From an uncultured Clostridium sp. (GTDB lineage Bacteria; Bacillota; Clostridia; TANB77; CAG-508): a stretch of 8,166 nt of DNA. The notes beneath the pieces were generated by a model. It was given only the letters and a program-made list of their open reading frames with translations. It did not search any database and was not told the origin of the DNA. Location: positions 1 through 8,166 of the forward strand of contig USQS01000035.1 of the NCBI GenBank assembly GCA_900556865.1, read 5' to 3'. Of this stretch, positions 1 to 5,111 are shown in pieces. Made by a program: the position numbers and the translations under genes. Numbering within the stretch: the first letter of the stretch is position 1; the number at the start of each line of letters is the position of its first letter.

Positions 1-1
1 G

Positions 2-931
2 CTAAGATTACGTATAACTGCACTAGGTTTCAAATTACTTGTAATAATAATTATTATAGCTTTAAAATCAATAAAAGTAGTTAACCAATCAGAAGTATAT
101 ATTATAGAAAGACTTGGTAAATATTATAAAACAGCAGATGCAGGACTTACTTTTATATTACCTTTTATTGATAGAGTGAGTTCAGTTGTTCTTTTAAAAG
201 AACTTACAATGGATATTCCACCACAAGGAGTTATAACTAAAGACAATGTTACAATTAACATTGATACAGTTGTATTTTATCAAATTACAGATCCAGAAAA
301 ATCTGTTTATGAAATTGCTAATTTAAAAAAAGGTATTGAATACCTTGCAATTACTACAATTCGTGATATTGTTGGTAAAATGGATCTAGATGAAACTTTT
401 GGTTCACGTGACAACATAAACTTCCAACTTCGTTCTATATTAGATGAAGCTACAGACAAATGGGGTTGTAAAATAAATAGGGTTGAAATAAAGGATATTA
501 ATCCACCTGCAGATATTAGGGATGCAATGGAAAAACAAATGAATGCAGAACGTAACAAAAGAGCATTAATTCTAGAAGCAGAAGCTCAAAAACAATCTGA
601 TATTACAGTTGCAGAAGGTAAAAAAGCCGCTTCTATTCTAGAAGCAGAAGCAGAAAGCGAATCTAAAATAAGACGTGCTGCCGGTGAAGCTAAAGCTATT
701 ACAGAAGTTGCTGAAGCTAGAGCTAGAGAAATACAATTAATTTATGACGCAATGAAAAAAGCAGATCCAGATGAAAGACTTGTTCAAATTAAGTCTTTAG
801 AAGCTCTTAAAGAACTTGCAAAAGGTGATGCAAATAAAATATTCATTCCATTTGAAGCAACATCTGCATTAAGTAGTTTAGGTGCTATAAAAGATGTTAT
901 AGAAAATGATAAAAAGAAGAAAAATTCATAG
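2..931 (+). CDS. SPFH/prohibitin (band 7) membrane protein, 5' end cut by window
   Basis: Band 7/stomatin-type scaffold protein of the QmcA kind, which forms membrane-anchored oligomers and often influences membrane proteases or microdomains. The frame is open from base 2 with no start codon before the GTG at 176, which falls inside the conserved domain, so the gene begins outside the window; 309 residues are visible. In visible numbering there is one hydrophobic helix (about 12-22, Ile-rich), then the SPFH opening with ERLGKY at 36-41 and GLTFILPFID just after. The SPFH domain runs to about 170. A charged Ala/Glu-rich coiled coil follows (about 177-248) with an 11-residue periodicity, then a short C-terminal region ending in a Lys-rich tail. 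A partner NfeD-like gene would be expected upstream but cannot be seen. The gene ends just before a hairpin terminator. The family is clear; the subfamily and the protein partner are not. Confidence 0.9.
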   Translation, partial: LRLRITALGFKLLVIIIIIALKSIKVVNQSEVYIIERLGKYYKTADAGLTFILPFIDRVSSVVLLKELTMDIPPQGVITKDNVTINIDTVVFYQITDPEKSVYEIANLKKGIEYLAITTIRDIVGKMDLDETFGSRDNINFQLRSILDEATDKWGCKINRVEIKDINPPADIRDAMEKQMNAERNKRALILEAEAQKQSDITVAEGKKAASILEAEAESESKIRRAAGEAKAITEVAEARAREIQLIYDAMKKADPDERLVQIKSLEALKELAKGDANKIFIPFEATSALSSLGAIKDVIENDKKKKNS

Positions 932-942
932 TTAATATGCTT

Positions 943-969
943 TAAAACCGCTCATATAGAGCGGTTTTA
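943..969. terminator. Bidirectional intrinsic terminator
   Basis: A perfect 11-bp inverted repeat (TAAAACCGCTC / GAGCGGTTTTA) with a 5-base ATATA loop. The stem is GC-rich in its core and flanked by A and T runs on both sides. It lies between the convergent SPFH gene (stop at 929-931) and the leftward membrane-protein gene (stop at 990-992), so it can serve both. Confidence 0.85.
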
Positions 970-989
970 TTGTTAGCATAAAACTGTAT

Positions 990-1538
990 TTATCTTCTAT
1001 AGCAACCTCTAATGCTACCTGTTCTTCCACAATTACTTTGGTTTGGTATAATATTTCCACTTATTGTAATTGGGTCAGTATTTGTATTATTGTTACTGTC
1101 ATTTCCTAAACAATTGCTATTTACAGTTAATAAATCGCTAGAATTTCCATTATTACATCTACAACTTATTTTAAGTAAATTACCATTTAAATTAGAACTG
1201 TCAGAATTATTTGAACATGACGAATCATTATCTTGGTATGTTAAAACATCTGTGGAATTTGAATCATCATCACTAAAAAATCTTAAGTTAATTCTTCTTA
1301 TTAATTTGACAATTAATGCTGTTACAAAAGCAATAATCGTATATATTATTATCGCAATTAAAAACTCTGCTAAATTAGTACTTGTAATAACTCCTGCTGC
1401 AAATAAAGCAAAAACAACAATTAAATATACTGCAAAAAAAGTTATTGCTACTAAAATTGGACATCTTAATACCTTTTCTAAAACTATTGCAAGAAGAATG
1501 GTTGCAAGTGGTATTGCAAAAAATATAAGTAAATTCAT
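990..1538 (-). CDS. Small three-helix membrane protein with Cys/Ser/Asn-rich tail
   Basis: Function not recognised with confidence. The 182-residue product has three predicted membrane helices at about 3-22, 27-51 and 57-77, then a basic stretch (KLIRRINLR, 78-86). By the positive-inside rule this puts the C-terminus in the cytoplasm. The rest (about 90-182) is a low-complexity Ser/Asn/Asp-rich tail with six cysteines (108, 126, 128, 143, 170, 179), ending RGCYRR. The helical part recalls the YbeF/DUF2651 type of small membrane protein, which is an inference from general pattern only. The ATG at 1538 is chosen because AAGGAG lies 7 bases upstream; an in-frame ATG at 1586 lacks such a site. 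The overlapping rightward frame (1012-1590) has no ribosome binding site and looks like an antisense shadow. It lies 95 bases downstream of truA with no clear terminator between, so read-through from the truA operon is possible. Confidence 0.75.
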   Translation of the reverse strand: MNLLIFFAIPLATILLAIVLEKVLRCPILVAITFFAVYLIVVFALFAAGVITSTNLAEFLIAIIIYTIIAFVTALIVKLIRRINLRFFSDDDSNSTDVLTYQDNDSSCSNNSDSSNLNGNLLKISCRCNNGNSSDLLTVNSNCLGNDSNNNTNTDPITISGNIIPNQSNCGRTGSIRGCYRR

Positions 1539-1566
1539 ATATATTCTCCTTTTACCTTTTTTTATA

Positions 1567-1594
1567 TATATTATGAATTTACTCATATAAAAGT
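1567..1594 (-). promoter_or_regulatory. Possible sigma-K-like promoter for the small membrane protein
   Basis: Reading leftward, AC (1594-1593), a 17-base gap, then CATAATATA (1575-1567) fits the sigma-K pattern AC-N16/17-CATANNNTA. It would place the transcript start near 1560, about 22 bases before the ATG and just ahead of the AAGGAG site. The match is weak evidence because the region is so AT-rich. Confidence 0.25.
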
Positions 1595-1633
1595 TACTTT
1601 TTGTATTTAATTGTTAATATATAATGATTACTG

Positions 1634-1825
1634 TCAGCTATCATACTCTACATTTATTAAATATAAACCATTAGGTGGTAGAGTTTTTCCTGCATTTTCC
1701 CTTTTTTTGTCTAAAATTATCTGCTTAATCTCTTCTGGTTCTAGCTTTCCTAGCCCTACTTCTACTAATGTTCCAGCAATAATTCTTACCATATTATATA
1801 AAAATCCGCTTCCGCGTAAGCTCAA
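1634..1825 (-). CDS. truA: TruA 3' fragment (shifted frame, about 60 residues)
   Basis: This is the C-terminal part of TruA in the +1 frame, beginning with RGSGFLYNMVRI and ending at TGA 1636-1634. Only a TTG at 1825 could start it and no ribosome binding site precedes it, so it is a gene fragment and not an independent gene. Confidence 0.75.
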   Translation of the reverse strand: MSLRGSGFLYNMVRIIAGTLVEVGLGKLEPEEIKQIILDKKRENAGKTLPPNGLYLINVEYDS

Positions 1826-2378
1826 TTACAATTCTTTTATCTTGTCTTTCAAAAACTTTTGCTTCATAAATTGTTCTCACACTGCTTTTACTACTTGTAC
1901 CACTTGCTTTAAAGGCCTTAAAGTCATGTTCTCCTTCAAAAAATTTTGCAGCTTCACTCATTTTTGAAACATCTAATTTTTGAGGAATATGATACTCTAA
2001 ATTTCTAAATATCGCAGAAGCTGTTTCTTGATTATTTATTACATACCTATATGTTTTCTTTTTACAACTAAGTCTGCTATGAAAACTTTCTTCTACCTCT
2101 TCAGCTTTAGTAATTCTTATTGATTTTTTTAACTTTGAATTTATAGCAATTGCAAATTTATTAATTGGAAGTTTAGAATTTGTTTTAAAATTAGCAACCT
2201 GTCCAATAGCATGTACTCCTGCATCTGTTCTTCCAGACGCATTAAGTTCTATTTTTTCTCCTGTTATTTGTTCTATTGCATTTTCTATTGTTCCTTGTAT
2301 ATTTAATTTATCTGGCTGTTTTTGCCAGCCATTAAAGTCTTTTCCATCATATTCTATTGTTAATTTTATGTTTCTCAT
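1794..2378 (-). CDS. truA: TruA 5' fragment (zero frame, 194 residues)
   Basis: This is the piece of truA that would be translated as the sequence stands. It keeps the N-terminal half, catalytic Asp52 and the CKKKTYRY segment. It loses the conserved RGSGFLYNMVR region of the C-terminal half and ends in about seven out-of-frame residues. Confidence 0.8.
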   Translation of the reverse strand: MRNIKLTIEYDGKDFNGWQKQPDKLNIQGTIENAIEQITGEKIELNASGRTDAGVHAIGQVANFKTNSKLPINKFAIAINSKLKKSIRITKAEEVEESFHSRLSCKKKTYRYVINNQETASAIFRNLEYHIPQKLDVSKMSEAAKFFEGEHDFKAFKASGTSSKSSVRTIYEAKVFERQDKRIVIELTRKRIFI

Positions 2379-2391
2379 TGTCACTCTCCAT

Positions 2392-2634
2392 TCATTTTTG
2401 CGTTTTTAACTTACAAAATTTTTTATCTAATTTTAATAATTGTTCTTTTACCATTTCTCTTTTGGCTAAAACAAGTTCGCTTATATTACTTCCTAATTCT
2501 ATTCGTTCAGTTATTCCTTTTAAAATTGCAACATTTTCTCTATTATGTAATTTTATAATTTTCTTTACTTGAAATAGTCTTTTATCTTCATGATATACAT
2601 TATAAACTATATCTCCTTTTTTTATCTTACTCAC
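2392..2634 (-). CDS. Small protein resembling the YabG N-terminal domain
   Basis: An 80-residue basic protein beginning SKIKKGDIV. Its pattern KKGDIVYNVY...RLFQVKKI...VAILKGITERI...SNISELV resembles from memory the first 55-60 residues of YabG, the sporulation protease that trims coat proteins. There, KxGDIVxRKSY...ILxG...RLIADS..SDL is typical. The catalytic part of YabG is absent and there is no room for it before truA, so this would be a stand-alone domain. The start is GTG at 2634 or TTG at 2637, both behind AAGGAGAGGTG (2653-2643); no ATG fits. A TTG at 2703 overlapping the RNHCP stop would add residues but has no support. A 13-bp inverted repeat covers the start codons. The gene sits between the RNHCP gene and truA in one operon. 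That it is a gene is fairly sure; the YabG link is tentative. Confidence 0.7.
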   Translation of the reverse strand: MSKIKKGDIVYNVYHEDKRLFQVKKIIKLHNRENVAILKGITERIELGSNISELVLAKREMVKEQLLKLDKKFCKLKTQK

Positions 2635-2688
2635 CAATATTTCACCTCTCCTTATTACATTATATGAGTTACTAAAAATATTGGTGAG
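2630..2688 (-). promoter_or_regulatory. Hairpin enclosing the start of the YabG-like gene
   Basis: A 13-bp perfect inverted repeat: CTCACCAATATTT at 2630-2642 and its complement AAATATTGGTGAG at 2676-2688. In the leftward mRNA the downstream arm contains both candidate start codons (TTG 2637, GTG 2634), and the 33-base loop holds the AAGGAGAGGTG ribosome binding site. This geometry could mask initiation. No U-run follows, so it is not a terminator. The structure is seen directly; the regulatory role is inferred. Confidence 0.5.
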
Positions 2689-2699
2689 ACAATTTAAAC

Positions 2700-3011
2700 T
2701 CAAGCTTTTGATACACTTAAATTAATTATTAAATCCATATTATCATCTTCAGCTGCTTTGTTTTTTCTTATAGCTCCACATTTTTTACATTTAAAAATAA
2801 TAACATATCCTTTTTTATTATTAATTTCTAACCCTATTGGTTCAAGGTCTCCTTTACACTCTTCTTGCCTATCTCCCGGATTAATATCAACATGTTTTGA
2901 ATGCAAACAATATGGACAATGATTTCTACATGAATATCCAAGTTTTTTAACCCTTTTACCACAATTTTCGCAAACAAATTCTTCATCAATTACCGTAAAA
3001 TTTTTTGACAT
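2700..3011 (-). CDS. RNHCP domain-containing zinc-ribbon protein
   Basis: A 103-residue protein of the RNHCP family, named for the motif seen here at residues 29-33 and continuing PYCLHSKHVD...PGDR. It has CENC at 14-17, CRNHCPYC at 28-35, Cys52 and CKKC at 75-78, an arrangement suited to binding one or two zinc ions. The usual ending with AAEDDN (86-91) is present. The family is widespread in Firmicutes and actinobacteria but its role is not established; a nucleic-acid-binding role would be a guess. The ATG at 3011 is preceded by AGGAG (3025-3021), which overlaps the TAG stop of the kinase gene, so the two genes are probably translationally coupled. Length and motifs are normal for the family. 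Confidence 0.88.
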   Translation of the reverse strand: MSKNFTVIDEEFVCENCGKRVKKLGYSCRNHCPYCLHSKHVDINPGDRQEECKGDLEPIGLEINNKKGYVIIFKCKKCGAIRKNKAAEDDNMDLIINLSVSKA

Positions 3012-3023
3012 ATACTAAATCTC

Positions 3024-4664
3024 CTAATAATCAAAATACCCTCCACCTAAAAACTCTTTTAATAAAGAATTAGCTGGTATATATTCAGATGGAATTGGTT
3101 CAAAATATTTTAACATATCTATTAAACGAACAACTTCAGCATGCTCTTTTTTATCTTTTGATATTTTCTCCAAAAGAGGCATAGCAATATCTTTAAGAGC
3201 TGCTAGCTCATAAATTAATGATGTATTAAAAATACTATCTGCTTCTTCTTGATATGGAAATATATTTTTCTCTTCTCCTCTATTTACTTTTGCCCATGTT
3301 TGTAATGTATGTTCAGCACTATAATTTCTAAATTTATAATCTCTAACTATTCTTCTAACAAGCCTAGTATCTGTTGTTGAAATTCTGTTTAATCTATCCA
3401 TACTAAGTACCGTTAAAGCACTTATATATATTTTGTATTTTTGGTTTCTTGAAATTTGTGATGTTAATTTATCATTTAAACAATGAATCCCTTCTATAAC
3501 AAGTATTTCATCTTCTGCTAAATGCATCGTTTTTCCTTTATACTTTTTAGTTCCAACTTTGAAATCAAACTCTGGACAATTTATTGTTTTTCCATTTAAT
3601 AAATCTGTTAAATCTCTATTAAATAGTTCTATATCTATTGCTTCAATGTTTTCGAAATCATATTCTCCATTTTCATCTTTAGGTGTATTCGGTCTTTCCA
3701 CAAAATAGTTATCTACTGAAATTGTAACAGGTTTTAGTCCATTTATTCTAAGCTGTAAACCTAATCTTTGAGCAAATGTAGTTTTACCAGAAGAAGAAGG
3801 TCCTGCAATCAAAACCATTTTTATAGATTTATTTGCTGCAATTTTATCTGCAATTTGAGCTATTTTTTTCTCATGCAAAGCTTCTTCTAGCATAATTAAT
3901 TTTTTTATTTGCCCATTTTCTATTATTCTATTTAATTTATAAACTGTACTTACATCTAAAATTTTATGAATATCACTATATTCATTAAAAGCCCATAAAA
4001 GCTTTTTAGTTTCTTTGTATTCGGGTAAAACAAATGGATTTTTAGCACTTGGGTATCTTAATAAAAATCCATGCTCATATTTTATAAGTCCAAAAACTTT
4101 TATAATTCCTGTATTTATTGCAATATCTCCATACATGTAGTTATAATAATCTTCACAATAATACATATCTATTGTTTTATTTGTTTCTAAATCTAATTGC
4201 AATCTTCCTTTAGATGAATCTTCTTTTTTGTACAATTCTTCTGCTTCTTGTCTTGAAAAAACTTTTTTTTGTATTGGCAAATTCTTACTTACTATTTCTT
4301 TCATCTTATTTTCGACATTTTTAAGCATTTCTTCTGTTATTTCCATATTTTCAACAGTACAAAACATTGCATTTGATAATTGATAATTTACTCTAATTTT
4401 TACATCTTTATATAATTCTTCAAAAGCTTTTGCCATAATATAAATTAATGTTCTTCTATAGATTCTCATTCCTCCTTTTGATGAAATATCAACTAAAGAA
4501 ACAATTCCATTTTCTGTTATTACATAATCTAATCTTTTATATTCATTATTAAATTTTGCCCCTATTACTTTAAATTCATTTTTTTCAATTTCTTCTTTTA
4601 GCACTTCTTGTATAGTTGTATTTGGTGCCACTTCATACTCTTTAGAGTTATAAGTAATTTTCAT
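3024..4664 (-). CDS. Nucleoside (uridine) kinase with TGS and threonyl-tRNA-synthetase-like SAD domains
   Basis: A 546-residue fusion enzyme predicted to phosphorylate a nucleoside, by family uridine or cytidine, to the monophosphate using ATP or GTP. Residues about 1-60 form a TGS domain, and about 65-230 resemble the SAD domain next to it in threonyl-tRNA synthetase. Residues about 280-500 form a P-loop uridine kinase: Walker A GPSSSGKTT (288-296, Lys294), SVDNYF (316-321) and VIEGIH (389-394). The SAD part keeps Cys170 but has tyrosines and other residues where the synthetase carries zinc-binding histidines, so editing activity is unlikely. This domain order is known in Clostridia and Thermotogae. 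The ATG at 4664 follows AAGGAAAG by nine bases, with an extended -10 promoter just upstream. It is the first gene of the operon leading to truA. Substrate choice is inferred from the family. Confidence 0.9.
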   Translation of the reverse strand: MKITYNSKEYEVAPNTTIQEVLKEEIEKNEFKVIGAKFNNEYKRLDYVITENGIVSLVDISSKGGMRIYRRTLIYIMAKAFEELYKDVKIRVNYQLSNAMFCTVENMEITEEMLKNVENKMKEIVSKNLPIQKKVFSRQEAEELYKKEDSSKGRLQLDLETNKTIDMYYCEDYYNYMYGDIAINTGIIKVFGLIKYEHGFLLRYPSAKNPFVLPEYKETKKLLWAFNEYSDIHKILDVSTVYKLNRIIENGQIKKLIMLEEALHEKKIAQIADKIAANKSIKMVLIAGPSSSGKTTFAQRLGLQLRINGLKPVTISVDNYFVERPNTPKDENGEYDFENIEAIDIELFNRDLTDLLNGKTINCPEFDFKVGTKKYKGKTMHLAEDEILVIEGIHCLNDKLTSQISRNQKYKIYISALTVLSMDRLNRISTTDTRLVRRIVRDYKFRNYSAEHTLQTWAKVNRGEEKNIFPYQEEADSIFNTSLIYELAALKDIAMPLLEKISKDKKEHAEVVRLIDMLKYFEPIPSEYIPANSLLKEFLGGGYFDY

Positions 4665-4691
4665 AATTAATCACTTTCCTTTCATTTTACT

Positions 4692-4700
4692 ATTATAACA
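4692..4700 (-). promoter_or_regulatory. Extended -10 promoter of the kinase-truA operon
   Basis: Reading leftward, TGTTATAAT gives a perfect TATAAT (4697-4692) preceded by TGT, the extended -10 form used by the housekeeping sigma factor. No good -35 is seen at 17-18 bases, which an extended -10 can tolerate. The transcript would start near 4685, about 20 bases before the ATG and just upstream of the AAGGAAAG site. Confidence 0.6.
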
Positions 4701-4721
4701 CAGATTTTTTTCTAGAGCTAG

Positions 4722-4749
4722 TCATAAATTAAAATTTATCTCATATAAA
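4722..4749 (+). promoter_or_regulatory. Possible sigma-E-like promoter 1 for spoIVA
   Basis: TCATAAA (4722-4728), a 13-base gap, then CATATAAA (4742-4749), compared with the sigma-E pattern KMATATT-N14/15-CATACAMT. Five of 7 and 6 of 8 positions agree and the gap is slightly short. spoIVA is a mother-cell sigma-E gene in Bacillus subtilis, so a promoter of this type is expected here, but AT-rich DNA produces such matches easily. Confidence 0.3.
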
Positions 4750-4772
4750 TTACTAAAAAGGTTACAGTCCGC

Positions 4773-4802
4773 TATTATTTAGCTGTGATTTGTACATATG
4801 AG
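4773..4802 (+). promoter_or_regulatory. Possible sigma-E-like promoter 2 for spoIVA
   Basis: TATTATT (4773-4779), a 15-base gap, then CATATGAG (4795-4802). The -35 agrees at 6 of 7 positions with the sigma-E pattern but the -10 at only 5 of 8. A transcript from here would begin near 4809, directly at the foot of the 4811-4840 hairpin. Confidence 0.25.
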
Positions 4803-4810
4803 GTAAACAA

Positions 4811-4840
4811 GGTTGAAAAATACTTAATCTTTTTTCGACC
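4811..4840 (+). promoter_or_regulatory. Stem-loop in the spoIVA leader
   Basis: GGTTGAAAAA (4811-4820) and TTTTTCGACC (4831-4840) pair over 10 positions with one G-U wobble around a 10-base loop. The structure lies 34 bases before the spoIVA ATG and leaves the ribosome binding site free. No T-run follows, so it is not a terminator. It may stabilise the mRNA or simply be incidental. Confidence 0.35.
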
Positions 4841-4874
4841 AAGATTTGTACCTAGGAAAGGAAGGATAATTAGA

Positions 4875-5111
4875 ATGGAAAATTTGGGATTATACCAAGA
4901 CATTGCCAAAAGAACAGATGGCGACATATATGTTGGAGTTGTAGGACCTGTTAGAACTGGAAAGTCTACATTTATAAAAAAATTTATGGATTTGCTTGTA
5001 ATTCCAAACATTGACAATGATTACAAAAAAGAACGTGCCAAAGATGAGCTTCCTCAAAGTGCTGGTCGGAAAAACTATAATGACAACAGAACCAAAATTT
5101 GTTCCAAATGA
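4875..5111 (+). CDS. spoIVA: SpoIVA 5' fragment (zero frame, 78 residues)
   Basis: This is the translated product as the sequence stands. It holds the N-terminal segment and Walker A, then about 14 out-of-frame residues to the TGA at 5109-5111. A frame extension back to a GTG at 4785 is not conserved and lacks a ribosome binding site, so the ATG at 4875 is the start. Confidence 0.8.
   Translation: MENLGLYQDIAKRTDGDIYVGVVGPVRTGKSTFIKKFMDLLVIPNIDNDYKKERAKDELPQSAGRKNYNDNRTKICSK

Larger units (their letters stand above)
1634..2378 (-). pseudogene. truA: tRNA pseudouridine(38-40) synthase TruA, interrupted by +1 frameshift
   Basis: TruA converts uridines 38-40 in the anticodon arm of tRNAs to pseudouridine. 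The start is the ATG at 2378, with GGAG seven bases upstream; the GTG at 2384 overlaps that site. Visible motifs are the N-terminal IEYDGKDFNGWQ (8-19), GRTDAGVHA with catalytic Asp52, and CKKKTYRY (105-112). The C-terminal RGSGFLYNMVRIIAGTLVEVG is also present, but in another frame. The reading frame breaks after Glu186-Leu187: one extra base near 1817-1820 shifts the remainder. Removing one base restores an unbroken protein of 247 residues, the normal TruA length. The gene is last in an operon, 13 bases after the YabG-like gene. As the sequence stands it would make a truncated protein; a sequence error is the likeliest cause. Confidence 0.92.

Noticed and set aside
1012..1590. Long rightward open frame opposite the small membrane protein gene
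   Set aside because: It has no ribosome binding site. Its hydrophobic stretches mirror the AT-rich antisense strand, while the leftward frame has AAGGAG at ideal spacing and a sensible membrane topology.
1590..1633. Terminator between truA and the small membrane protein gene
   Set aside because: The only symmetry is AAAAGT-A-ACTTTT, which leaves no workable loop and is AT-rich. No intrinsic terminator can be supported.
2659..2664. Perfect TATAAT on the minus strand ahead of the YabG-like gene (also AC-N17-CATATAATG)
   Set aside because: Transcription from it would begin at about 2651, inside the ribosome binding site. The gene is better explained as part of the upstream operon.
4724..4739. 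Palindrome ATAAATT-AA-AATTTAT in the kinase/spoIVA divergent region as an operator
   Set aside because: It is only A and T in a very AT-rich region, so it is likely to arise by chance. No matching copy was seen elsewhere.
1581..4766. Recurring CATATAA / TTACTAAAAA-like words at about 1584, 2664 and 4742 as a shared regulatory box
   Set aside because: The copies differ in order, orientation and flanks, and short AT-rich words recur by chance in such DNA.
4785..4874. GTG-initiated N-terminal extension of SpoIVA
   Set aside because: The added residues are not family-like, no ribosome binding site precedes the GTG, and the stretch overlaps the leader hairpin. The ATG at 4875 has a strong site and matches the family start.
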